Positions 10,247 through 20,925 are shown, counted from the first letter of the stretch. The stretch: 64,000 nucleotides of DNA from Conchocele bisecta (GCA_029237695.1 CM055280.1:33204616-33268615); one strand, 5' to 3'. Notes: generated from the letters alone by a model not told the origin. Translations and numbers: made by a program.

Positions 10247-11026
10247 CCTTTTGAACCCGAAAGCCCCTATAACGGTTTATGCAAACAGTGCAGATCTACA
10301 TCCGTCTCATCAGGATCTGCACATTTTCAAAGTAATTTTCATATTTCTGAGAAGAAAAAATACCCCCTTTTCATAAATGGACTAGTCTGAAAACCATTTT
10401 GTGATGGTTGAATTGGTTGTAAAATTACCATACCAAAATCCATTCAAGTTACTTAGGGGTGAAAAAATACCCTTTTCATAAATGGACTACCGGTAGTCTG
10501 AAAACCATTTTGTGACGGTTGGATTGGCTGCAAAATTAACATACCAAAATCCATTCAAGTTACTTAGGGGTGAAAAAATACCCTTTTCATAAATGGACTA
10601 CCGGTAGTCTGAAAACCATTTTGTGATGGTTGGATTGGCTGCAAAATTAACATACCAAAATCCATTCAAGTTACTTAGGGGTGAAAAAATACCCTTTTCA
10701 TAAATGGACTACCGGTAGTCTGAAAACCATTTTGTGACGGTTGGATTGGCTGCAAAATTAACATACCAAAATCCATTCAAGTTACTTAGGGGTGAAAAAA
10801 TACCCTTTTCATAAATGGACTACCGGTAGTCTGAAAACCATTTTGTGACGGTTGGATTGGCTGCAAAATTAACATACCAAAATCCATTCAAGTTACTTAG
10901 GGGTGAAAAAATACCCTTTTCATAAATGGACTACCGGTAGTCTGAAAACCATTTTGTGACGGTTGGATTGGCTGCAAAATTAACATAGCAAAATCCATTC
11001 AAGTTACTTAGGGGTGAAAGGGTTAA
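10247..11026. repeat. TTAA family 3 element with a 111-bp tandem amplification
   Basis: The left end CCTTTTGAACCCGAAAGCCC and right end GGGTGAAAGGGTTAA belong to family 3. Between them the segment from GAAAAAATACCC to CTTAGGGGT is repeated every 111 bases (starts at 10461, 10572, 10683, 10794, 10905; right border 11016). All amplified units carry ACTACCGGTAGTCTG where other family copies read ACTAGTCTG. Confidence 0.9.
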
Positions 11027-11256
11027 AATTAAAAAAAAATTAAATTAAATTGTTTTTTACACTAATGTTAAACAAATTACAAAAAACAAATCCCTGTTAC
11101 ATCTTTCATTCCCCCTACTTGCAATAACCTGGATATTTTTCAACTTAATATATGTTAAATTAATATTATAATTTGCGGATTTACATAGAACAGGCATTAC
11201 TGCAATGATAAGAAAACATGTACAAATTAACTCTCATGATGCTGAATTAAATTTTG

Positions 11257-11438
11257 TCGGCTGCTGATTTTTTTTTTTAAATTATTATCAGCAAAAACAT
11301 AGGCTGGCAGCACTTTAGTTTTTCATTACCATTGGAAATGATTCTAAAGTGCTGCCAAACAATGTTTTTAATGAGAAAAAAGCCAAAATATGAAATACCA
11401 GCAGACGACAATTTTCGTTTCCTGCATTCTAAGGTTAA
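11257..11438. mobile_element. TTAA family 1 variant
   Basis: The core around TTACCATTGGAAATGATTCT and the right end CATTCTAAGG/TTAA are recognisable. The left arm is short. Confidence 0.55.
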
Positions 11439-11449
11439 GGCAATACTAA

Positions 11450-11839
11450 CAAGGTGCATGATCACAACAACAACAACAACAATGTCGCCCACTCCAAAGT
11501 AAGTATTATTTGATATTTTCCTTAATATGGATTTTGATGAAATATGGCGCAGCAAACGCGTCTTCATGAGCTGCATTTGGTGGTCTAGGGAGTTTGGCAC
11601 AGACTTATGTCGTTTTTGCGAAGAATTGATTTCCGTGTCTCTGACACGGAAATTGTTTCTTCGCAAAAACGACATAAGTTTGGGCGAAAATACAGAGACC
11701 ACCAAATGCAGCTTAACAAGACGCGTTTGATGCGCCATATTTTATCAAAATCCGTTACGTAATAAGGACACTATAAAAGAATACGTACTTTGAATCGGTA
11801 CTTGTTGTTGTTGTTAGTACCACGTGATCATACACCTTG
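11450..11839. mobile_element. Hairpin element, CAAGGTGCATGATCACGTGG family
   Basis: Both termini are present; the left reads CAAGGTGCATGATCACAACA, losing the GTGG. The core palindrome is intact. Confidence 0.75.
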
Positions 11840-12466
11840 ACAAAACTGGATCTACGCTACAGAGCATGAAGCGAAGGCGATGTTATTTATTTGATAAAAT
11901 CAGTGGCTAACAGCATATGATTCATATTATTCACTGCGATAGGAAATTACATATTTATGATGACAGTCAGGGGTGGATCCAGCATTCATGTCATATTTTC
12001 GAGCTCCACGGAGTATGCTAGGGGCGTCCGGGGGCATGCCCCCCAGGACAAATTTTGAAATCTAGATGTCCAGAAATGCACTTTCTTGTGTTTTACGGCA
12101 TTTAAATTCAGACTCCCACTGGTGGTAAACTGTGATCTATGTAAACTCCGTGGCTGAACTAGGGTGGGTTGCAACCCCGGAACCCCCCCTCCAGATGACA
12201 GTGTCAGCGCTTACTAAACATTTCTGTACACATTTGTACTCAAAATCATGCACAGCTCAGCCTCGGCCAATAAAACTCGTTGATTTCGAGCACGAGAACT
12301 GAGAATGTGCTCAGAAAATTTGATAAGTAGATGTCCACAGCTGGCAGAGTGAACCAAGCCAGTCACCAGTTCACTAAATTTAACCTTTCAACACCACAGA
12401 CCTGTTTAGCAGTATTGGCAAAAATTGTAGATCCGGATGAGCATCCATTCGAACAGAATGTGCTCT
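11840..12466. other. Intronic sequence with an old GGATCCAG-type element
   Basis: About 11968-12190 (GGGGTGGATCCAGCATTC to GGAACCCCCCCTCC) resembles the element nested at 46022-46436. No exon was found in the remainder. Confidence 0.45.
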
Positions 12467-12715
12467 TTAACCCTGTGAACCCGAAAGCCCGCTATAGCGG
12501 TTTATGCAAACAGTGCAGATCGAGATGAGCCGGCCTGTGATGAGCCGTCTCATCAGGATCTGCACTTTTTGCAAGTAATTTTCATATTTTTGAGAACAAA
12601 AACACCCCCTTTTCATAAATGGACTAGTCTGAAAATCATCGGTTGGATTGGTTGTGAAATTAACGTGTCAAAATTCATTCCAGTTACTTTGGGGTGAAAG
12701 GGTTAATGGAGAGCC
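12467..12715. mobile_element. TTAA hairpin family 3, complete copy
   Basis: TTAA at 12467-12470 and 12712-12715 flank ends CCCTGTGAACCCG and GGGTGAAAGGG. This is the clearest full-length copy in the window. Confidence 0.8.
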
Positions 12716-12801
12716 ATTTGCATTATCCATCCAGATCTCCGATACGAGTTCAAATTTTATTTATATTACACGGACAATAGATAAGCACAATAACACTTAT
12801 A

Positions 12802-13199
12802 CAAGGTGCATAATCACATGGTTACAACAACAACAACGTCGCCCACTCCAAAGTAAGTATTATTTGATATTTTCCTTAATATGCAACGGATTTTGATGAA
12901 ATATGGCGCAGCAAACGCATCTTCGTGAGCTGCATTTGGTGGTCCAGGGAGTTCGGCACAGACTTATGTCGTTTTTGTCGGTAGACACGAATATCGATTC
13001 TTCACAAAAACGACAGAAATTTGGGTGAAAATACAAAGACCACCAAATGCAGCTTAACAAGACGCGTTGATGCGCCATATTTCATCAAAATCAGTTACGT
13101 AATATGGACAATATAAAAGAATACGTACTTTAAACCAGATGGATTCTGGAAGTTTCAGTACTTGTTGTTGTTGTTAGTACCACGTGATCATACACCTTG
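12802..13199. mobile_element. Hairpin element, CAAGGTGCATGATCACGTGG family
   Basis: Complete, with termini ACAAGGTGCATAATCACATG and CACGTGATCATACACCTTG. Confidence 0.8.
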
Positions 13200-13337
13200 T
13201 TATACTGGCGATGGCTTTCATTGGAATAAGATAGGAATTATGTATCTGCAACAACATTTATGAACACGAGAATAAATCAAGCAAGAGGCCAATTCACCTA
13301 ACCCGAGTTTACTGGCTCAATTCGCGTGACTAAGTCA

Positions 13338-13668
13338 CCAGTAGCTGATTTCACCAACATTGCAAAGTATACTTTTCTAGCAAAGTATACTTTGAGGGAG
13401 TAATCATTTATTTTTCACGAAATGCATTATTTCATATAGAACTAACGACTGCATATATTTGATGATTAAAAGTATGCAGATTTATTATACTGAATTGACT
13501 ACATTATCACAGCCAAAATTACATTATCACAGCCAAAATGGCTGTGATAATGTAATAAATTCAGTATAATAAAAATTAATAAATTTATCCTGAAATTGAA
13601 AATTTCTCCCTCAAAGTATACTTTGCTAGAAAAGTATACTTTGCAATGTTGGAGAAATAGGCTACAGG
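13338..13668. mobile_element. Hairpin element, GTAGCCTATTTCACCAACAT family
   Basis: Defining features: ends CCAGTAGCCTATTTCACCAA with GCAAAGTATACTTTTCTAGC inside, and a core palindrome around CACAGCCAAAATGGCTGTG. This copy ends 20 bases before the donor of the trimerization exon. Confidence 0.8.
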
Positions 13669-13688
13669 GAACTCGGGTTCTCACTCAC

Positions 13689-13820
13689 CGTAATAGAGCG
13701 CCAGCCCTGGGAGACGCGGATATACAGGGCCTCCGTATTGAGGGTAAATGCGAGGGTCCCCACGGGGATCGTGGCTCCAAGTCGCTGTAGTTCCGTCTCG
13801 TTCTCCACTTGTACCGGTGC
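13689..13820 (-). CDS. COL15A1/COL18A1-like: Multiplexin trimerization domain exon
   Basis: The 132-nt exon has phase 0 at both ends, with acceptor CTACTCCAG and donor GTGAGT. Its 44 residues begin APVQVENETEL and continue LGATIPVGTLAFTLNTEALY, ending IRVSQGWRSIT. The pattern (polar helix, then P-x-G-T-L-A-F, then E-A-L-Y-I-R-V and G-W-R) is that of the small trimerization fold found only in collagens XV and XVIII, where three chains associate to start helix folding. It follows the last Gly-X-Y exon and precedes LGSDLIP, as in vertebrates. The NET sequon could carry an N-glycan. This exon fixes the gene family more firmly than any other. Confidence 0.93.
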
Positions 13821-14230
13821 CTGGAGTAGAAACAGAGTAATGTCCCTTTACATTTGGCATACACCTTTACAGGGTATGTGATCATGTGGTCTATTGTTTT
13901 GTCTGGAGTAATGGCGGCACCCAGGAGGTGTCCGGTTAATCTTACTTCTCATCAATACGACCACGGTTTCTTCCTTTTAATGATGACCATGTTCCAGTCG
14001 TTGATACTGTGAGTCCGCCAATACCAAATTTAGCAGCATTACTTATGTAGTTAGTCTGAACATTCTGTAGAGAAATTTGAATCCGACCAAGTTTAAACAA
14101 CGTTCGATTCCGTCTGATTCAAATTGCACTGTACCATAAACCCAAAGCCATCTTTCCTGAACCGGTTGAAAAGGGCCCAATTCCCCAAAAGGCAGGGGTT
14201 TATCCCACCGAGTCCCTACTCGTGACTTAC
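13821..14230. other. Intron, no recognised element
   Basis: A/T-moderate sequence between the last collagenous exon and the trimerization exon. GTGATCATGTGGTCTATTGT at 13879 matches part of the palindrome within 62705-62910. No other structure was seen. Confidence 0.5.
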
Positions 14231-14437
14231 TCCTGATGTGGTCCCTGACCCTGACCCTGACCCTGTAGATCTGCCCGGGCTTCCTGCAGGTCCAGGGACA
14301 CCAGCGGGACCAGGTGGTCCCTGCAGCCCCGTCCCTTCTCCTGAGGGGCCCGGAGGTCCCATTGGCCCTCGTTCCCCGGCCCCGTCTCGCCCAGGTAGTC
14401 CATCACGCCCCGGGTAGCCGGGCGATCCACGCGGCCC
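14231..14437 (-). CDS. COL15A1/COL18A1-like: Last collagenous exon with a Ser-Gly tail
   Basis: 207 nt, phase 0, with acceptor TTTTTTCAG and donor GTAAGT. It encodes 69 residues of Gly-X-Y ([19 protein letters not shown], a one-residue slip at GAGERG, then [16 protein letters not shown]) and ends [13 protein letters not shown]. The tail leaves the triple helix and leads into the trimerization domain. The run of Ser-Gly dipeptides could carry glycosaminoglycan, though few acidic residues are close. The same DNA in another frame gives a 67-codon open frame, which is a shadow. Confidence 0.93.
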
Positions 14438-14479
14438 CTGAAAAAATGAAGAGGGTTTGATTTCTCATATGTGGGTCTG

Positions 14480-14800
14480 ACCGGAGAAATGTTTGTTTGT
14501 TTGTTTGTTTATTGGTGTTTAATGGCCTATCAAAAGCTAAGGTCATGTAAGGCCGGGCAAACAGGTTCAATCCCATTTTAACCTGCTGCATTGGGGGGAA
14601 AATCACAAAATCAGAACGGAATATTTACATCGCGAAAAAATATTCAGCCCTGAAATTAGAATAACCTGACCTGGTGCCAGGTCCATACCACACCAAAGCC
14701 ACTTGGCCCCTTCCACTTAAATTGGATTACGAATAATCGTAATACTCACATAAGGGGTATAACCAGATTCAACTGTCATATACAAAATTCAAAAGACATA
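14480..14800. repeat. SINE-like repeat with (GTTT)n start
   Basis: It contains TTTATTGGTGTTTAATGGCC and ACCTGGTGCCAGGTCCATAC, shared with 44605-44815 and in part with 22085-22110. The order suggests a retroposon whose other end varies. Confidence 0.55.
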
Positions 14801-14816
14801 TGTGAGGGCCAAACCT

Positions 14817-15060
14817 GGGGCCCATTTCACTAAACTTCTTACAACTAAAATGTTTGTAAGTGCAAATTTAGGATCGTCTGGAAATTTCAATTGATGGATT
14901 TACATTTATTGAGCATAGGCTGCATATGCAGCCTATGCTCAATAAATGTAAATCCATTAATTGTTTACAAGAAAATGTTGTTAATGTAACATTTACAGAC
15001 TATCATAATTTTGTACTTACGAACATTTTAGTCGTACGAAGTTTAGTGAAACGGCCCCCA
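14817..15060. mobile_element. Hairpin element, GTTTCACTAAAC family
   Basis: Complete copy; the left end reads GGCCCATTTCACTAAAC and the right end GTGAAACGGCCCCC. Confidence 0.8.
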
Positions 15061-15114
15061 GGTCTCCAGTCGGAATTCCGGTAAGGATGAACACCGATCG
15101 TTAAATTACCCATC

Positions 15115-15352
15115 GCTTGCTCCCACCTGCCACCCATGACCGGAGAAATGGGGTTATCGGTTTTGCGAACAGTGTAGAACCTGATCAGCCCGTGCATCCG
15201 CACGGTCTGATCAGGGTCTGCACGATTCACAATTCAATGAAACAAGCACCCACCAAACAATACAAATATTCATCAGACAGGAATGATAGTAGATTGAAGC
15301 TGCACTTGTCACAAATCCCATAATAGACTCATTTCTTCACTCCCAGCCACAT
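15115..15352. mobile_element. GTGGCTGTGACTGGAG family, diverged
   Basis: The left terminus has drifted (CACCCATGACCGGAGAAATG) but GTTTTGCGAACAGTGTAG and the right end CCAGCCACATG are recognisable. Confidence 0.6.
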
Positions 15353-15369
15353 GTCTGATAGCAACACAC

Positions 15370-15953
15370 CCCAAATTTTACGGCCACATAAACAATGCAA
15401 AAACATTTTTTTTTTTCGATAATATTCAATTTTATCAAAATTTAAGAATGAGCCTTTTTTATTTCGTGAAAATTAGTCAAATATTGATTTTATTACAAAA
15501 AAGTTATTTGTCTATGGGAATTTGACATGGGGGAAAAGGAGATGGAGAAGCTGTGGGAGGAGTCAGAAAATGAAAAATTTTGGAAATTGACTCCGAAACT
15601 TGGCTAGATAGCTTGGATATGATCCAACAAAGAAGTTAAATTTTGAAAATTGGTTCAGTATTTCTGAAATTCAAAAGATTTCCCCATGCTAAATCCCCAT
15701 AGACCTCTTCACTCTGTGAAGATGTCTACTGTATGTTGATTTAACATGGGGAAATTGTTTTTTCGCAATAAAATCAATATTTGACAAAATTTTACAAAAT
15801 AAAAAGAAGGCTCATTCTTAAATTTTCCTTTAATTTAATATTATCGAAAAACATCTTGTTTTTGTAATTGTTTATATAGCCGTAAAATTTGGGCAGCTTT
15901 CGTGAAACAGACAGTCGTACAATTTGGGCAGCTTTCGTGAAACAGACAGTAAG
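15370..15953. mobile_element. Hairpin element, CTGTCTGTTTCACGAAA family
   Basis: Defining features: ends CTGTCTGTTTCACGAAAGCT, arms with AAGAATGAGCC, and a core around CCATAGACATCTTCAC / GTGAAGATGTCTA with TTAACATGGGGAAA. This copy has a diverged left end and a duplicated right terminus (TTTGGGCAGCTTTCGTGAAA twice, about 15889-15948). Confidence 0.75.
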
Positions 15954-16187
15954 GCAAGTGATGTGTAATACCTGGTTATAGAACACATTTGTGTAAAGCA
16001 CTATATATAAACAATATCAATCAATATTGTGAAAAGTAGAACGGAAAGATAACACGCAATTTGCAATATCGTGTTGTCTGAATTTCAAATTTCGAATCTG
16101 TAACAAATTTCATTGGTTCTAAAGAAATGATTTATGTGTAAACTATGGTCAAGTGCCTGTGGTTATACAGTCAAAACAAAGCTCAGA

Positions 16188-16408
16188 ATTGTCGTCTGCT
16201 GTTGCTTTATATCTAGCCTTATTTCTCAACAAAAACATGGTTTGACAGCACTTCAGAATCATTTCCAACGGAAATGATTCTGATGTGCTGTCAAACCATG
16301 TTGTAAATTATTCTAAAGTGTTGTCAAAAAATGTTTTTGATGATACAAATGGAAAATAGAAAATAAACAGCAGACGACAAAAAATTAAGATAGCGGAGTA
16401 AGGGTTAA
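16188..16408. mobile_element. TTAA family 1 copy
   Basis: The right end TAGCGGAGTAAGGGTTAA is intact. The left end begins at TTGTCGTCTGCTG without the CCCTTAGACC terminus. Confidence 0.7.
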
Positions 16409-16730
16409 TCTTCTGTAGTTTATTGGCCTATATTGATAATGTATTAATCATTAAATGTTCAGCGCTATATTTAGAACTGATTTTATGCCTTGTTGTCACC
16501 AGTTCACGAGATGCAAACCATATTACCGCCCACACACCCGCCCACTTCGTGTCACACCACCAATCACATACTAGTATAGCGATTCGAAATCACTATTAGG
16601 GGCGGAGCTTCATGACTGGGCTGGGTAAACAATAAGTATTTTACAGTTCACATATTAATAAATGTGTAATTAATTTATTAAAAATTCAATATATGAACTA
16701 TAACTATTACGTATCTAGCTAGATATTCAT
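16409..16730. other. Intron flank of the 54-bp array
   Basis: Nothing was recognised beyond a short C-rich stretch (CCGCCCACACACCCGCCCAC at 16526). It is the unique left border of the minisatellite. Confidence 0.5.
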
Positions 16731-19700
16731 GGCAGGAATATAACTTTACTTACGGGTGGCCCCTGGGCACCGATGGTAGACTGGGGCAGGCATATAACTT
16801 TACTTACGGGTGGCCCCTGGGCACCGATGGTAGACTGGGGCAGGCATATAACTTTACTTACGGGTGACCCCTGGGCACCGGTGGTAGACTGGGGCAGGCA
16901 TATAGCTTTACTTACGGGTGGCCCCTGGGCACCGATGGTAGACTGGGGCCGGGTGGCCCCTGGGCACCGATGGTAGACTGGGGCAGGCATATAACTTTAC
17001 TTACGGGTGGCCCATGGGCACCGATGGTAGACTGGGGCAGGCATATAACTTTACTTACGGGTGGCCCCTGGGCACCGATGGTAGACTGGGGCAGGCATAT
17101 AACTTTACTTACGGGTGGCCCCTGGGCACCGATGGTAGACTGGGGCAGGCATATAACTTTACTTACGGATGGCCCCTGGGCACCGATGGTAGACTGGGGC
17201 AGGCATATAACTTTACTTACGTGTGGCCCCTGGGCACCGATGGTAGACTGGGGCAGGCATATAACTTTACTTACGGGTGGCCCCTGGGCACCGGTGGTAG
17301 ACTGGGGCAGGCATATAACTTTACTTACGGGTGGCCCCTGGGCACCGGTGGTAGACTGGGGCAGGCATATAACTTTACTTACGGGTGGCCCCTGGGCACC
17401 GATGGTAGACTGGGGCAGGCACATAACTTTACTTACGGGTGGCCCCTGGGCACCGATGGTAGACTGGGGCATGCACATAACTTTACTTATGGGTGGCCCC
17501 TGGGCACCGGTGGTAGACTGGGGCAGGCAGATAACTTTACTTACGGGTGACCCCTGAGCACCGATGGTAGACTGGGGCAGGCACATAACTTTACTTACGG
17601 GCCACAGTGCTAGACTGGGGCATGCATATAGCTTTACTTACGGGTGGCCCCTGGGCACCGATGATAGACTGGGGCATGCATATAGCTTTACTTACGGGTG
17701 GCCCCTGGGCACCGATGATAGACTGGGGCATGCATATAGCTTTACTTACGGGTGGCCCCTGGGCACCAATGATAGACTGGGGCATGCATATAGCTTTACT
17801 TACGGGTGGGCCCCTGGGCACCAATGAAACTGGGGATGTATAGCTTTACTTACGGGTGGCCCCTGGGCACAGTGATACTGGGGCATGCTATAGCTTTACT
17901 TACGGTGGCCCTGGGCACATGATAGACTGACTGGCATGCGGGGATGATAGCTTTACTTACGGGTGGCCCCTGGGCACCAATGATAGACTGGGGCATGCAT
18001 ATAGCTTTACTTACGGGTGGCCCCTGGGCACCAATGATAGACTGGGGCATGCATATAGCTTTACTTACGGATGGCCCCTGGGCACAGATGATAGACTGGG
18101 GCATGCATATAGCTTTACTTACGGGTGGCCCCTGGGCACCAATGATAGACTGGGGCATGCATATAGCTTTACTTACGGGTGGCCCCTGGGCACCAATGAT
18201 AGACTGGGGCATGCATATAGCTTTACTTACGGGTGGCCCTGGGCACATGATAGACTGGGGCAGCACTAGGGCTCACCAATTGGGGTGCATGCCTTTGGGA
18301 TGTAGACTGGGGCATGCATATAGCTTTACTTACGGGTAGACTGGCATGGGCACCATACGGGTTACCAATGATAGGACTGGGGCATGCATATAGCTTTACT
18401 TACGGGTGGCCCCTGGGCACCGATGATAGACTGGGGCAGGCATATAACTTTACTTACGGGTTGCCCCTGGGCACCAATGATAGACTGGGGCATGCATATA
18501 GCTTTACTTACGGGTGGCCCCTGGGCACCAATGATAGACTGGGGCATGCATATAACTTTACTTACGGGTTGCCCCTGGGCACAGATGATAGACTGGGGCA
18601 TGCATATAGCTTTACTTACGGGTTGCCCCTTGCATGGGCACTCAATGATGACTGGGGCAGGCATATAACTTTAACTTGGGTTGCCCCTGGGACAATGATA
18701 GACTGGGGCATGCATATAACTTTACTTACGGGTGGCCCCTGGGCACCAATGATAGACTGGGGCATGCATATAGCTTTACTTACGGGTTGCCCCTGGGCAC
18801 CAAGATGATAGACTGGGGCATGCATACTTTAATTTCGGGTTGGGGACAAATGATAGCTGGGGCAGCATACTTTACTTAGGGTGGCCCGCTGGGCACCGCC
18901 GTATGATAGACTGGGGGCAGGGAATGCATATAAACTTTACTTATACGGGGTTGCCCTGGGCACAGATGATAGACTGGGGCAGGCATTATAGGGTGTTCTT
19001 TTAGGGTGGGGAGACCAGGGTGCCCCTGGGCACCAAGTGATAGACTGGGCGGGCGTGGCATGCATCTACTTTACGGGTTACGCGGGGTTTGCCCCATGGG
19101 CACAGATAAAGACTGGGGCAGATATAACTTTTACTTACGGGTTGCCCCGGGGCACCATGTAGATCTGCAGGCATATAACTTTTTTACTTACGGGTTGGCC
19201 CCCGGGCTGCACATGATTTAGACTGGGGCATGATATAAACTTTACTTACGGGTTGCCCCTGGGCACAGATGAATACTGGGCAGGCATAATAGCTTTACTT
19301 ACGGGTTCCCCGGGCACCAATGATAGATGGGGATGCAAAAATAATTTACTTACGGGGTTGCAATGGGCACAGATGAAAAATCTGGGGCAGGCATATACTT
19401 TACTTACGGGGTGCCCCTGGGCACAGATGATAGACTGGGGCAGGACATATAGATTTACTTACGGGGTGGGCCCCTGGGCCACCCAATGATAGCTGGGGGC
19501 ATGCACATAACTTTAACTTAGGGTTGCCCCCTGGGCACGAAGATAAGACTGGGGCAGGAATATAGCTTTACTTACGGGTTGACCCCTGGGCACGATGATT
19601 AGGACTGGGGGCAGGCATATAACTTTACTTTAAGGGTTGCCCCTGGGCAGATGATAGACTGGGGCAGGCATCTTTACTTACGGGTTGCCCCTGGGCATCG

Positions 19701-20293
19701 ATTTGATAGTCTGGGGGCATGCATATAACTTTATTACCGGGTTGCCCCTGGGCACAGATGATGACTGGGGCAGGCATATAACTTTACTTACGGGTTGCCC
19801 CTGGGCACAGATAGGCTGGGGCAGATATGATTTACTTAGGGTGGCCCTGGGGACATGATAGACGGGGCATGCATAATACTTACGGGTTGCCCCTGGGCAC
19901 AGATGCTGGGGCGGACAGATTGCTTTAACTTACGGGTTGCCCCTGGGCAGATGATACTGGGGCAGGATATAACTTTACTTACGGGTTGCCCCTGGGGCAC
20001 GAGATAGACTGGGCGGCTTATAACTTTACTTGGGTTGCCCCTGGGCACGATGATAGACTGGGGCAGGCATATAACTTTACTTACGGGTTGCCCGGGCACA
20101 GTGATAGACGGGGCAGGCATACTTTTACTTCGGGTTGCCCCTGGGCACCGATGATAGACTGGGGCAGGCATATAACTTTACTTACGGGTTGCCCCTGGGC
20201 ACCGATGATAGACTGGGGCAGGCATATAACTTTACTTACGGGTTGCCCCTGGGCACCGATGATAGACTGGGGCAGGCATATAACTTTACTTAC
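16731..20293 (-). repeat. 54-bp minisatellite made of a duplicated exon end plus splice donor, about 65 units
   Basis: Read on the minus strand, each unit has two 27-nt halves. One half is a near copy of the last 27 nt of exon 20294-20410 (encoding STIGAQGPP). The other begins with the same donor, GTAAGTAAAG, and ends ATGCCTGCCCCAG. Three unit classes occur: STIGAQGPP units at 16731-17590, SIIGAQGPP units with CATGCATATAGC at about 17610-18620, and SIIGAQGQP units mainly at 18440-20290. Units at about 17810-17950 and 18240-20110 have many small indels; both borders are clean. Because 54 is divisible by three and the minus-strand frame has no stop, long periodic open frames arise (up to 224 codons), as well as plus-strand ones. 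Confidence 0.95.
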
Positions 20294-20410
20294 GGGTGGC
20301 CCCTGGGCACCGATGGTAGACCGGATATTGGAGAGTCCCTCATCCCCTGCAGCTCCCGGCAATCCCGGCGGCCCCATGGCCCCACGTTCTCCATTCTGTC
20401 CCTTTTCTCC
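20294..20410 (-). CDS. COL15A1/COL18A1-like: Collagenous exon whose 3' end seeded the 54-bp array
   Basis: 117 nt, phase 0, with acceptor CCCTATAATATAG-like sequence (TTATAG) and donor GTAAGT. It encodes GEKGQNGERGAMGPPGLPG, then AAGDEGLSNIRSTIGAQGPP. The NIRS sequon lies in a short interruption. The last nine codons and the donor are the parent, or at least a sister, of every unit in the adjacent array. The next exon (14231-14437) starts GPRG, so normal use of this first donor keeps the triplets in register. The donor has no distinguishing feature compared with the roughly 65 copies downstream, except that it comes first. Confidence 0.92.
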
Positions 20411-20509
20411 CTATAATACAACACAAGTCATTCTCCAGTTTATCCCTATAATACAACGTAAGAGATTCTCCATTATCTCCCTATAATATACTAAATAGTG
20501 TTTATTCAA

Positions 20510-20640
20510 CTACGAATTTGAAATACCAGATTTATTTCCCCCGAAACATCTGGAAATCCGATAAAGAAACGAGTACGGAAGTTCCTTTGTTGGATTTACA
20601 GATGTCAAGGAAAATAAATCCGGTATTTCAAAATGTTAGT
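20510..20640. mobile_element. Hairpin element, AAATCCGATAAAGAAAC family
   Basis: Arms TTTGAAATACCAGATTTATT and the complementary AAATAAATCCGGTATTTCAA face each other; the centre is at about 20578. Relative of 9655-9862. Confidence 0.65.
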
Positions 20641-20779
20641 GGAATAAATTGCATATTACATGCTCTTCGAAAAAATGTGGCATTTACCTTATTGTTTCTT
20701 CGCTGGAAATGACGTCAAAACGAGTCTAAATCCCTACAGAATCACGGTAAATCACTGGGTAGCATGTAATATTTAGAGG

Positions 20780-20925
20780 TTAATACGTGGCTTGTTTGAT
20801 ATCGGCCTATGTATCAGCCTGAGGTAACTTGGTATCAGCCTGAGACTGAAGGTCGAAGGCTGATACCAAGTTACCGAGGGATGATACCTAGGCCGATATC
20901 AAACAAAACACGTATTAACGTCTTT
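20780..20925. mobile_element. Hairpin element with TAATACGTG ends
   Basis: TTTGATATCGGCCTA recurs inverted as TAGGCCGATATCAAA, with inner arms GGTAACTTGGTATCAGCCT. The loop is centred at about 20852. Confidence 0.65.

Noticed and set aside
11277..11738. 153-codon open frame on the minus strand
   Set aside because: It spans parts of two hairpin elements; the same peptide pieces recur wherever those elements occur.
14227..14430. 67-codon frame MDRPATRG in the last collagenous exon
   Set aside because: Out-of-frame shadow; the Gly-X-Y frame with matching splice phases is correct.
16912..17586. 224-codon open frame with VSKVICLPQSTIGAQGPP period
   Set aside because: It is the 54-bp minisatellite. 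It has no start of its own; only extension from exon 20294 could make it coding, and that is discussed as a finding.
16970..18339. Plus-strand frames of 195, 178 and 131 codons (GPWAPMVDWGRH type)
   Set aside because: Antisense reading of the same 54-bp array. No splice or promoter context.
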